Assembly: GCA_963737835.1 (NCBI GenBank)
Contig: CAVTUH010000001.1
Span: forward strand, 620,001 to 684,000
DNA: 64,000 nt
Origin: Palsa-1248 sp963737835
GTDB taxonomy: Bacteria > Gemmatimonadota > Gemmatimonadetes > Gemmatimonadales > Gemmatimonadaceae
Direction: 5' to 3'
Shown: piece after piece, positions 9,070 to 16,754 of the stretch
Numbering within the stretch: position 1 is the first letter of the stretch
How the letters are laid out: the number at the start of each line of letters is the position of its first letter
Program-made: the position numbers and the translations under genes
The notes under the pieces: model-generated
The model's database searches: none
Told to the model about the DNA's origin: nothing
The model's input: the letters and a program-made list of their open reading frames with translations, nothing else

Positions 9070-9120
9070 TTGACACAGCTGCGCCTACATGACTATATAA
9101 GCATACAGTGTTCCAGTCAA
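9070..9120. promoter_or_regulatory. divergent overlapping promoters of arsR and the efflux operon
   Basis: Plus strand: TTGACA at 9070-9075, an 18-base spacer, then TATATA at 9094-9099, facing the arsR-like gene. Minus strand: TTGACT (complement of 9115-9120), a 17-base spacer, then TATAGT (complement of 9092-9097), facing the TolC-like gene. The two -10 boxes occupy the same bases, so a single bound repressor could block both. The AT-rich run 9092-9105 stands out in this GC-rich sequence and is the likely operator. Confidence 0.72.
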
Positions 9121-9138
9121 CTTGCGTGTGACCTTCTC

Positions 9139-9468
9139 ATGCCCACCCGTCCCCTCAAGCCCGAGCAACTGACGGCCATCGCGGCGCAGTTTCGCGCGCT
9201 CGGGGAGGCGTCGCGGCTCCGCCTGCTGCACGCGCTGCGGCACGGGGAGCAATCGGTGACGCAGCTCATGACCACAACGGGCTTCAGCCAGCCCAACGTC
9301 TCCAAGCACCTCCAGGTGTTGCTGCAGGTCGGCTTCGTCCGGCGTCGTAAGGACGGCGTGACCGCCTACTATCGCCTTGCTGATCCGGAGGTACTCCGTC
9401 TCTGCGATCTCGTGTGCGATCGCCTGGCGGCCGAAGCCACGGCGCGGCGCAAGCTGTTTGTCGGCTGA
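9139..9468 (+). CDS. ArsR-family transcriptional repressor
   Basis: A 109-residue winged-helix protein. The signature FRALGEASRLRLLHALRHGEQ, then SQPNVSKHLQVLLQVGFVRR and a wing DGVTAYYRL is that of ArsR/SmtB regulators. The usual metal-binding ELCVC motif in the recognition region is absent. The only cysteines are in LRLCDLVCDRL near residue 96, which could form a C-terminal sensing pair. It is divergent from the efflux operon, with interlocking promoters, so it most likely represses that operon and itself. The ATG at 9139 is chosen because an upstream extension would run through the promoter. Confidence 0.88.
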   Translation: MPTRPLKPEQLTAIAAQFRALGEASRLRLLHALRHGEQSVTQLMTTTGFSQPNVSKHLQVLLQVGFVRRRKDGVTAYYRLADPEVLRLCDLVCDRLAAEATARRKLFVG

Positions 9469-9797
9469 CCCAGTTTCTTTCCCCAGCCCTACGGATGTCG
9501 GAGAATGTCGGAATCAATTGCCGCCTCGGACTGTCACCCCACCGAAGGTGCGCGGCGACGCCAGACCGATCGCCAAGCGGCTGAGGCGTTGGAATCGGTC
9601 GGGAGTAGCCTTGGTTGCGCGTTCCTGATGGCGCCGATATGCGAGAAGCAGCATCGCGGGATCGGCCAGAGCCCGACGTCCGGGCGAAGCGGGCGCCGGC
9701 GAACGTGACCTCGCTGTCCGTGAGACGTTCCGCTCGTTGGGACCGTAATACGACGTAACGCGGCGGTTCGGCCGTCCCCTTTCTCGAAGGAGAAGCG
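9469..9797 (+). other. intergenic, nothing recognised
   Basis: About 330 bases between the ArsR gene and the next secreted protein. I see no gene, tRNA or clear promoter; AAGGAGAAGC at 9788-9797 is the ribosome binding site of the following gene. Confidence 0.4.
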
Positions 9798-10247
9798 ATG
9801 CGCTATCTGATCATTGGCTGCACGGCAGCACTCAGCATCACGTTGGGTCGCGCGCTTTCGGCGCAGACTCCGACCGTGCAGAACCCGACGATCATGCGCC
9901 CGTATACGACGACCGTCGCAACCCCGGCACAGCACATCGCCACTCTTCAACAAGCGGTCGCGACGCTCCAGCAGCAGGTCGCCGCGTTGCAGACCAAGTT
10001 GCAGCTCGTGAACTCCGACGGCAGGAACTTCTCCATCGCCGCACCCGGCAGCGTCTCAATCAACACGCAGCAGCAGTTCACGGTGACCGCGCTCGCGGGC
10101 GGAACGCTCAACGGCGGCACTACTCTCGGCCTCAAGGGGACGATGGTGACGATCAACGGGGGCGGGATGCCCGCAGCACGCGTCGGTGACAAAGTAGGCA
10201 ACGGGCTGGTTGCCAGCGGTTCACCCACTGTGCTCATCGGGAATTGA
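9798..10247 (+). CDS. secreted protein with coiled coil and PAAR-like C-terminus
   Basis: A 149-residue protein. It opens with a signal peptide (YLIIGCTAALSITLG, cleavage near ALSAQ). A heptad-rich helix follows (residues 48-75, HIATLQQAVATLQQQVAALQ) that should form a coiled coil. A glycine-rich beta region ends INGGGMPAARVGDKV and SGSPTVLIGN. That last pair matches the pattern of PAAR proteins (the spike tip of type VI secretion and similar systems): a VLING-PAARVGDKV strand followed by a GSPTVLING strand. PAAR proteins normally have no signal peptide. Here it is exported through Sec, and no secretion-system gene is nearby. A strong AGGAGA site precedes the ATG. Confidence 0.65.
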   Translation: MRYLIIGCTAALSITLGRALSAQTPTVQNPTIMRPYTTTVATPAQHIATLQQAVATLQQQVAALQTKLQLVNSDGRNFSIAAPGSVSINTQQQFTVTALAGGTLNGGTTLGLKGTMVTINGGGMPAARVGDKVGNGLVASGSPTVLIGN

Positions 10248-10502
10248 ACGCCGTTGTGATGAGCAGCCCTCCGTACCGCGACATTCGACGTGGAGTCGCG
10301 ATTGCATCATACGACGGTGTATGGGTTGCACATCGATAGCCCGTAGTAGAGTGCGCCACGGGCTCATGAGCGCAGTCGCCAGCATCCTGGGCTCTGCACG
10401 CGCTCGTTTCGGCAGTGACATGCTGGTGGGGGTACAGAAGGTGCAGTTGGTATGCGTGGCAGCGAGTCAATCCACGCAACGCCAACGTGGGAAGGAGGTC
10501 AG

Positions 10503-10748
10503 ATGCGAAGAGGCAGACCGCGCGGACTGGTGCGGACTATGGGACGGACGGCCGTCATAGCGGGAACCGCCCAGTCGGTGTCCGGGCGCGTCGCGCGCCA
10601 ACAGGCTGCCACGCACCGGGCCAGCGCCAAGCCGGAGAAGATTACCGACGAGGTAGTGGATCAGCTCAAGAAGCTCGCCGAGCTGCGCGACGCCGGCGTA
10701 CTGACTCAGAAGGAGTTCGCTGCGAAGAAGGCGAAGCTCCTCCACTAA
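10503..10748 (+). CDS. SHOCT-domain small protein
   Basis: An 81-residue protein. It has a basic, arginine-rich N-terminus and ends LKKLAELRDAGVLTQKEFAA KKAKLL, the SHOCT (short C-terminal) motif found in many small envelope or regulatory proteins. The ATG at 10503 is chosen because GGAAGGAGGT lies just upstream; the frame is open further left but without such a site. A weakly hydrophobic stretch (TAVIAGTAQSVSG) lies near residues 14-26. The SHOCT motif is proposed to mediate oligomerisation, and no function is known. It stands alone between two secreted-protein genes. Confidence 0.65.
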   Translation: MRRGRPRGLVRTMGRTAVIAGTAQSVSGRVARQQAATHRASAKPEKITDEVVDQLKKLAELRDAGVLTQKEFAAKKAKLLH

Positions 10749-10844
10749 AACAAGCGCCTCGAGGCGAGGCGTCCCGACATCGTCCCAATCGGCGGCGACT
10801 TGCCGCCGTGCCCATGGGTGCCCCACGTGCTGCAACACACCGCA

Positions 10845-11001
10845 GGGCGCCGCATGCGTCGCCCCTACCCGCCGATCCTCAAATCTCCCGGGGGCGGCGC
10901 ATCGCCCGAGGGCGACGCATGCGTCGCCCCTACCCGCCGATCCTCAGTCTCCTTGGGGGCGGCGCATCGCCGCACGGCGACGCATTGCGTCGCCCCTACC
11001 G
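10845..11001. repeat. cluster of palindromic repeats (about 2.5 units of 62 bases)
   Basis: Three copies of the GCGTCGCCCCTACC arm occur at 10855-10870, 10918-10936 and 10983-11000. They are joined by spacers that repeat CGATCCTCA and GGGGGCGGCGCATCGCC, so units at about 10873 and 10937 form a tandem pair. Each carries the inverted core GGCGACGCATGCGTCGCC or its CATTG variant. The same core occurs singly elsewhere in this window. The remaining sequence between 10749 and 11212 shows no gene. Confidence 0.85.
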
Positions 11002-11212
11002 CGGACGCTTTGGCACCCATATATTCGGCGTACCGGTCGTGCGTGTAAGTAGAGCGGGGCTCGCCACCTGACGCTGTTCCGTCGGGACCCCACGGCGTCG
11101 CCCCGCTCTCAGTTTTGAGCAGGCCTGTCGCTGGACACCACGGGCCGGGCGTCGTAATCTTCGCCCCCCGAGTTCTGCCCGGTGACCCTTCCCCGCACGC
11201 ATGAGGTGTCAC

Positions 11213-11716
11213 ATGCCGTCCCGCCCAGTGGCCGTCACGCTCTCACTTGTCTGCATCGCCCTCGCCGGCACCGTCTGCACGAAGGCGGATCAGCAGACGC
11301 AAACCGCCCAGGCGCCTCCGCAAGCCGACCACCATGCCGCGGACGAGGCAGCGATCCGTGCCGAAGACTCCGCCTGGGTCAAGGCAGTCGCGACCAAGAA
11401 TGCGCAGCAGGTCGCGTCCTACTACACGGACGACGCCGTGCTCATGGCCCCTGGCGAGCCGATGGCGACCGGGAGGGACGCGGTGCAGAAGGCGTGGGCA
11501 GGATTGCTGGCCCTCCCCGGATTCGCAGCGACCTTCGCGCCGGACAAGATCGTGGTCTCTGGCGACCTCGCCTACGAGGTCGGCTCCTACGCCCTCACCA
11601 GCAACGACAGGGCCGGCAAACCGCACACAAGCTCCGGGAAGTACGTCGTCGTGTGGTCGAGGCAGGCGGACGGCAGGTGGAAGGCGGCGCTCGACGCGCC
11701 AACAACGACGAGCTAG
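11213..11716 (+). CDS. secreted NTF2-like (DUF4440/SnoaL-type) protein
   Basis: A 167-residue protein with a signal peptide (VAVTLSLVCIALAGTVC; the cysteine may be lipidated). The domain that follows contains EAAIRAEDSAWVKAVATKNA, YYTDDAVLMAPGEP, GRDAVQKAW and a C-terminal YVVVWSRQADGRWK. This order is characteristic of the DUF4440 branch of the NTF2-like fold, small alpha+beta cone proteins that bind small molecules or dimerise. The ATG at 11213 is preferred over the one 12 bases upstream because GAGGTG sits at the correct distance. The ligand is unknown. It appears monocistronic, with a hairpin just after the stop. Confidence 0.8.
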   Translation: MPSRPVAVTLSLVCIALAGTVCTKADQQTQTAQAPPQADHHAADEAAIRAEDSAWVKAVATKNAQQVASYYTDDAVLMAPGEPMATGRDAVQKAWAGLLALPGFAATFAPDKIVVSGDLAYEVGSYALTSNDRAGKPHTSSGKYVVVWSRQADGRWKAALDAPTTTS

Positions 11717-11727
11717 TGCGTCGACGC

Positions 11728-11770
11728 GCGCCCCGTTAGCGACTGAGTGAGCAGACGCACGGGGCGCTTC
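11728..11770 (+). terminator. terminator-like hairpin
   Basis: GCGCCCCGT (11728-11736) pairs with ACGGGGCGC (11759-11767). Inside lie GCG-A-CTG and CAG-A-CGC, which extend the stem across a mismatch. TTC follows, so the U tract is short. It sits 12 bases after the NTF2-like gene. Confidence 0.5.
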
Positions 11771-11924
11771 ACCATTGACGTCGCACAAGGACCCTGCCCT
11801 GCGGCAGACGCGCCACATGTGATGCGTCGCTTCACCAGCCCCGGCGCGAACAGCAGCCTCTGAGGGGCCGTCAAGCCTGGTCGGACAACTTTCTGAAGGC
11901 CGAACCTGAGGTCGGGATAAACTC

Positions 11925-14537
11925 TTGTCGTCCCAACGTCAGCGTGGCCTGTCGCACTCCGTACCCATAGCTTATGCGAGCGAGAATCCGGCGAGGGCAC
12001 GGGTGGCACAGGCGGTCGCGCAGTGGAATAATGTTTTGTTGAATGAACGCTACCGCGTCCTGCGTGAGCTCGGGCGGGGTGGAATGGCCACAGTCTATCT
12101 CGCCCATGACATTCGCGATGACCGCGACGTGGCCGTCAAGGTGCTGCTCCCCGAGATCGGCCTGGCCGTTGGTGCCGATCGATTCCGCCGAGAGATCAAC
12201 GTCGCGACGCGCTTCAGCCACCCGCGGATCTTGCCGCTCTACGATTCGGGCGAATGGGAAGGACAGCTGTACTATGTCATGCCCTTCGTCGCCGGGCAGT
12301 CGCTGCGCGCTCGATTGGACAGCGGCGGCCCATTGGCGATTGACGAGGCCGTGCAAATCGGAGCTGAGGTAGCGGACGCCCTCGACTACGCGCACGCTCA
12401 GGGGGTCGTGCACCGCGACATAAAGCCTGAGAACATCCTGCTGGAAGACGGGCACGCAATGGTCGTCGACTTCGGCATCGCCCGAGCCGCAGTCGCCGCA
12501 GGCGAGGAAAAGCTCACCCAAACGGGTCTGACGCTCGGCACGCCGCAGTACATGAGCCCCGAACAGGGATCGGCCGAGCGCAACATCGACGGGCGGACGG
12601 ACATCTACAGCCTGGCGTGTGTGGTGTACGAGATGTTGGCCGGGCAGCCTCCCTTCGCCGGCACCTCAGCGCAAGCACTCATCGCTCGGCATGCGCTGGA
12701 TCAGGTCCCTCCCCTGACGATCGTTCGGCCGACCGTGTCCCCGGAGCTGGAAGCCGTCGTCCTCAAGGGTCTCGAGAAGGTACCAGCTGATCGCTTCCAG
12801 ACAGCCCACGAGTTCAGTGAGGCCCTTCGTCATCCCGAACAGGCTCAGATCTCGCGCTATACAGCGACGACACGCGCGCGGGCTGGCGGGACTCGTGCGT
12901 TGGAGGCACCCACGCCGGCAGCACGGCGGTGGCCTGCGATCGCGGCGCTCATCGCCATTCCACTGATCGCCGCCGCGTCCTTCGCGAGCTGGCGATTCTT
13001 GCACCATGGCTCGTCCGCGTCGTCGACCGCGGCGGACGCCCGGAAGATCGCGGTCCTGTATTTCGACGACCTGTCCCCGCAACACACTCTCGGCTACGTT
13101 GCGAACGGCCTCACCAATGGCCTGATCGATCAGCTCTCCGAAGTCCGCAATCTCTCGATCATCTCTCGTGGCGGGGTGCAGCCATTCAAAGGCACCACCA
13201 TCCGACCCGACAGCATCGGACGCGCACTGGGGGTCGGCACCTTGGTGCGCGGTGACATCGATCAGGAGGGCGGCCAACTGCACGTCAACGTGCGGCTCGT
13301 CGATGCAGCGAGCGGCGCTGACTTCGAGCGGGCCAGCTTCGAGCAGCCGGCCGCCAAGGTGCTGGCGCTCAAGGACACGCTCGTCGCCCAGGTCGCGCGG
13401 ATGGTCCGCGGTCGTTTGGGGGAGGAGATCGAGCTGCGAGCGCAGCGGGAGGCAACGCAGAATGCGGACGCGTGGGCGTTGGTGCAACGCGCCGAGCAGC
13501 GGCGAGAGGACGGCGAGCAGCGCATGGCGGCCAACGACACCGCCGGGGTGCTCGCCGCGTTCCGCGCAGCCGACAGCCTGTTGATCCAGGCCCACGCGCT
13601 CGATGACCAGTGGGCCGAACCGCTGATCAAGCGCGCGCTGATCGACTATCGGGCATCGCGGTTCTTCGGTCATGATCCGCTTCGCGCTGCGCCGTGGATC
13701 GACAGCGGCGTCGCGCGAGCCGGCGAGGCGCTCACACTCTCCCCCAAGAACGCAAATGCCCTCGAGCTGCATGGGGAGCTCCGCTACTGGCGCTATCTGT
13801 TGAGCATCGAGTCAGATCCAAAAAAGGCCGAGGATTCGCTCAAGGTCGCGCAGCAGGACCTGGAGCAAGCGACGACCCTCAATCCGTCTCAGGCCGGAGC
13901 GTGGGCTGCACTCAGTCACCTGTATGCCGTCGAAGCCAACATGACGGATTCGAAGCTGGCCGCTCGCAGAGCATACGAAGAGGACGCGTATCTGAGCAAC
14001 GCCGATCTCGTGATCTGGCGGTTGTTCACCACATCGTACGATCTCGAGCAGTTCACCGAGGCGAAGCACTGGTGCGAGGTCGGGACGCATCGGTTCCCGA
14101 CCGAGCCACGATTCGATGAATGCGCGCTTCGTCTCATGGCCGCGCCGGCGGAAAGCGCCGACGTCCGCCGTGCGTGGCGCCTCGCGGACAGCCTCGCGAC
14201 CCAAGCACCCGAGGGCGAGCGTGCATACCGCCGCGGCATGGGCCAGGCGCTCGCTGCGCTGGTCGTGGCCAAAGCGGGGTTGGCCGACAGCGCGCGGCAC
14301 GTCCTCGCTCGAGTCGATGTGCCCGCGGCGTCGGACCCGACGAGAGATGTCAACTGGGACGAGGCGTGCGCGTGGCTTGTGCTTGGCGACGAGGATGCGG
14401 CCTTGCGCGAGCTCAAGATCTACGCGACCGCCAACCCCGCCAACGGACTGGCCGACGACAACAACTGGCAGTTCCGTTCGTTACGCAGCGATCCGCGCTT
14501 CCAGGCGCTCCTCAAGAAGGGGACGAGCGCCCAGTAA
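11925..14537 (+). CDS. membrane serine/threonine protein kinase with TolB-like and TPR domains
   Basis: An 870-residue protein. A PknB-type kinase domain comes first: glycine loop GRGGMATV (50-57), lysine in VAVKV (72), HRDIKPEN with catalytic Asp165 and Asn170, and DFG at 182-184. GTPQYMSPEQ ends the activation segment. One membrane helix follows (about 329-350, PAIAALIAIPLIAAASFASW). The extracytoplasmic half begins KIAVLYFDDLSP and GLIDQLSEVRNLSIISRG, the TolB-like/FlgO-like domain often fused to such kinases, and ends in TPR-type helices rich in alanine. All catalytic residues are present. The true start may be the GTG at 12003, which would trim 26 residues unlike the family. Its partners are unknown. 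Confidence 0.9.
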   Translation: MSSQRQRGLSHSVPIAYASENPARARVAQAVAQWNNVLLNERYRVLRELGRGGMATVYLAHDIRDDRDVAVKVLLPEIGLAVGADRFRREINVATRFSHPRILPLYDSGEWEGQLYYVMPFVAGQSLRARLDSGGPLAIDEAVQIGAEVADALDYAHAQGVVHRDIKPENILLEDGHAMVVDFGIARAAVAAGEEKLTQTGLTLGTPQYMSPEQGSAERNIDGRTDIYSLACVVYEMLAGQPPFAGTSAQALIARHALDQVPPLTIVRPTVSPELEAVVLKGLEKVPADRFQTAHEFSEALRHPEQAQISRYTATTRARAGGTRALEAPTPAARRWPAIAALIAIPLIAAASFASWRFLHHGSSASSTAADARKIAVLYFDDLSPQHTLGYVANGLTNGLIDQLSEVRNLSIISRGGVQPFKGTTIRPDSIGRALGVGTLVRGDIDQEGGQLHVNVRLVDAASGADFERASFEQPAAKVLALKDTLVAQVARMVRGRLGEEIELRAQREATQNADAWALVQRAEQRREDGEQRMAANDTAGVLAAFRAADSLLIQAHALDDQWAEPLIKRALIDYRASRFFGHDPLRAAPWIDSGVARAGEALTLSPKNANALELHGELRYWRYLLSIESDPKKAEDSLKVAQQDLEQATTLNPSQAGAWAALSHLYAVEANMTDSKLAARRAYEEDAYLSNADLVIWRLFTTSYDLEQFTEAKHWCEVGTHRFPTEPRFDECALRLMAAPAESADVRRAWRLADSLATQAPEGERAYRRGMGQALAALVVAKAGLADSARHVLARVDVPAASDPTRDVNWDEACAWLVLGDEDAALRELKIYATANPANGLADDNNWQFRSLRSDPRFQALLKKGTSAQ

Positions 14538-14634
14538 CCAACACCATTGTTCCGCAGGTGCAGGACGGACGGACCGCTCCGGAGCGGCCGCTCGCAGATA
14601 GGCTCGTGTGTTCACTCCGATTCCGAGGAATGGT

Positions 14635-16233
14635 ATGACCCTGTTTAAGGCATGTGCTGTGTTCTTGGGGGTTACGCTGGGAATGGCCGCGTGTTCGGGC
14701 GATCAGAGCTCGAATGCGAACATTCCAACTGGAGCCGTCCGCGCAGGCGTCCAGACCAGGAGCGCCGGGTGCCCATTGTCGGACGACGTCAAGACGATGA
14801 TCCGCAACCTGTTCCCTCCCGGCACCCGTGGCACCGCCACGTCGCAGTTCGAGCACGCAATCAACGATTACAAGCACGGCAACACTGCGGCGGCGCAGGC
14901 GGACGCCGCACAGCTGTGGAACTACACGCTGCAGCAGTACAACGCTGGAGACTTGACCGGCGCGGGCACGCCAGCCGGCGCGCAGGCCGCAGCCGCATTC
15001 GGCGACGCGGTGTTCTGCAACGTGGGCATGACGGTGAATCTGTCCACGAATCTCGCCGACAACGTCGTGCAAGTCGTTCCCGCCAACACCGGCACGATCG
15101 TGACGACCGGAACGAACAACGCCGGCGTGCAACTCTTCGCCGCCCAGGGCCTTCCACAGGAGCTCGTAGTCATCACGCGGCTCCCCGACAACGCGACGAC
15201 GCCCTCATGCCCGCAGTACTCGGGGCCACTCTGCACGCCCCTCGCCCAGTTTCCACCATTCTACGACTATCAGGTGATCCCTGTTCCGCAGCTTGGTAGC
15301 GGAGCGCCGCTGTTCAACGTCGAGGAGTGCGTCGATCTGACCAAGGTGCACGTGCCGGGGGATCAGCTCTTCCTCGCGCACAACGTGAACGGAGCCGCAG
15401 TTGTTCTACCGCACGCCAGCACCAATCTCGGTCTCTCGTGCGACGGAGTCGGGGTGGCGACGCCTCGGCGAAACCTCTTCGAGCTCGCACGACATGGAAA
15501 CGTCGGTGGCCTCGCGTCGGAGCTGGCAAGCAGGCTGTCGGACTTCGCGGTGAAGGACGCCTACGCGATTTTCTCGGGCGTCACGGGCAAGACGGGATCA
15601 TACAGCCCATTCGGCAGCGTCAATGTGAACGACCTCATCGCCTACCAGGCTGGTGGCTGGACGTACCACGCGCCGACGCTCACCACGAACCCGCCAACGC
15701 CCGGCACGGGCGACATCGCCAACTTCCAATTGACGACGTTCACGCCAGACCCCACCTGGGTGGTCAACGCCTCGGTGTATGGCAACGCGCCGTTCGGCAG
15801 TGGCAGCGAAGGTTTCTCATGTCCGTTGAGCGGCCTGTCATACCTGAACACGGTCTGGCCGACATTCAATCCGGTTCCGCCGAGCACCGGTAACCTGGAT
15901 AACGACCCGTCGAGCATCTTCCTGCTGCGAGGCTCGTTCTACCTGCCGGCATCGTGGAACCTGCCCCTGCAGATCGGTATCGCGGTCGACAACGACGTCG
16001 AGGTCTTTGTGAACGGGACCCCTGTGACCCCGACTGCATCCGATGGGACGCCACTGTTTCTTACCCACGAGGGCTGTGCGGCACCGGACGCATTCGTGCT
16101 CAATGTCCCGCAAAGTGTCCTCGTCACAGGGGGTTCGAACCTGGTGGCGATTCGGGCCAGAGACCGCGGGGGCGAGAGTTACATCGACGCGCGAGTGTCA
16201 CCCACAACGCCGCTCACCCCGCCGTCACCGTGA
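14635..16233 (+). CDS. secreted lipoprotein of unknown function
   Basis: A 532-residue protein with a short lipoprotein signal (KACAVFLGVTLGMAACSG, lipobox GMAAC). No family is recognised. An N-terminal helical part (about 45-120, CPLSDDVKTMIRNLF, YKHGNTAAAQADA) resembles a TPR-like module. It is followed by a long beta-rich segment with scattered cysteine pairs (SCPQYSGPLC, EECVDL, LSCDGVG, FSCPLSG). A C-terminal beta-sandwich-like region follows (NDVEVFVNGTPVTP, GGSNLVAIRARDRGGESYIDAR) that recalls PA14-type or carbohydrate-binding jelly rolls. It is probably anchored on the cell surface or outer membrane. The ATG at 14635 is used rather than 14608 because it directly begins the signal. Confidence 0.72.
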   Translation: MTLFKACAVFLGVTLGMAACSGDQSSNANIPTGAVRAGVQTRSAGCPLSDDVKTMIRNLFPPGTRGTATSQFEHAINDYKHGNTAAAQADAAQLWNYTLQQYNAGDLTGAGTPAGAQAAAAFGDAVFCNVGMTVNLSTNLADNVVQVVPANTGTIVTTGTNNAGVQLFAAQGLPQELVVITRLPDNATTPSCPQYSGPLCTPLAQFPPFYDYQVIPVPQLGSGAPLFNVEECVDLTKVHVPGDQLFLAHNVNGAAVVLPHASTNLGLSCDGVGVATPRRNLFELARHGNVGGLASELASRLSDFAVKDAYAIFSGVTGKTGSYSPFGSVNVNDLIAYQAGGWTYHAPTLTTNPPTPGTGDIANFQLTTFTPDPTWVVNASVYGNAPFGSGSEGFSCPLSGLSYLNTVWPTFNPVPPSTGNLDNDPSSIFLLRGSFYLPASWNLPLQIGIAVDNDVEVFVNGTPVTPTASDGTPLFLTHEGCAAPDAFVLNVPQSVLVTGGSNLVAIRARDRGGESYIDARVSPTTPLTPPSP

Positions 16234-16306
16234 CGCGGTAAGTGAACGCACCAGAGGTGTGATGGGACGACCTCCCTGAAGCGCCTCGAACGGAAGGGCG
16301 CTGCCC

Positions 16307-16353
16307 AACCGATGGCAGCGACGGCCGCAGAGCTGTCGCTGCCATCGGTTTAT
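16307..16353 (+). terminator. strong intrinsic terminator
   Basis: A perfect 16-bp inverted repeat: AACCGATGGCAGCGAC (16307-16322) and GTCGCTGCCATCGGTT (16335-16350), with a 12-base loop and a short TTTAT tail. It closes the lipoprotein gene and insulates the mer-type promoter that follows. Confidence 0.75.
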
Positions 16354-16376
16354 GAGGCTCACAAGACCCGCCGGGC

Positions 16377-16408
16377 TTGACCCTATACCGCGGTATACGG
16401 TTTAGTCT
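16377..16408 (+). promoter_or_regulatory. MerR-type operator/promoter
   Basis: TTGACC at 16377-16382, then a 19-20 base spacer to TTAGTC/TAGTCT (16402-16408). The near-perfect dyad ACCCTATACCGCGGTATACGGT, 16380-16401, lies inside the spacer. An over-long spacer filled by a dyad is the defining layout of promoters controlled by MerR-family metal regulators, which twist the DNA to realign the boxes. The ATG at 16415 is only 6 bases beyond the -10, so the transcript is probably leaderless. Confidence 0.8.
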
Positions 16409-16414
16409 ACGACT

Positions 16415-16545
16415 ATGCGCATCGGGCAAATCGCCGAGCAGGCCGCGGTCAACATCCAGACCCTCCGATACTACAAGCGCCGAGGGCTGTTGCCGCCGCC
16501 GAGTCGCGAACCCTCGGGGTATCGGGACTACGAGCCCGGGCGGCG
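16415..16545 (+). pseudogene. merR-family regulator, N-terminal stub
   Basis: The first 42 codons read MRIGQIAEQAAVNIQTLRYY, KRRGLLPPPSREPSGYRDYEP, the complete helix-turn-helix and wing start of a MerR-family metal regulator, downstream of a matching operator. After DYEP the sequence no longer resembles MerR. The frame continues through GC-rich sequence to a TGA at 16646-16648 while a different frame carries the merT-like tail. The effector-binding helix and metal-binding cysteines are therefore missing. The stub keeps the DNA-binding part only, so it cannot sense metal. Confidence 0.75.
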
Positions 16546-16754
16546 CGGTCGCCGCGGCCGGGCTCGCGCCCTACCGGCTTCCCCTGTTGCTTGTTTCCGG
16601 CCTGTTGATCTTCGCAGGACTTTGGCGCGTGTACCGCGCCCGGGCTGACGGGGCGGCCTGCTCGATACGCGTCGGCCGCTGGATCGGGATGAGCCTCACG
16701 ATCGCGAGCATCGCCTGGGTTGCCGGTGCAGCGCTGTGGGTCATTGAGCGATGA
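16540..16754 (+). pseudogene. MerT-like mercuric transporter, C-terminal remnant
   Basis: In a frame shifted from merR, this stretch encodes GLAPYRLPLLLVSGLLIFAG, LWRVYRARADGAACSIRVGR and a last hydrophobic helix (IGMSLTIASIAWVAGAALW). This matches the second half of MerT-type proteins: PYR at the helix start, helix 2, RVYR, a cytoplasmic loop with cysteine, then helix 3. The first helix and the vicinal cysteine pair that takes up Hg(II) are gone. It has no start of its own. The stop (TGA, 16752-16754) overlaps the ATG of the next gene, so in an intact ancestor the two were translationally coupled. Confidence 0.6.

Noticed and set aside
10845..11001. CRISPR array
   Set aside because: Only about 2.5 units, the spacers are themselves repeated rather than unique, and no cas genes are nearby.
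12666..13772. 368-codon minus-strand frame across the kinase gene
   Set aside because: Antisense to conserved kinase and TolB-like sequence; no recognisable motif.
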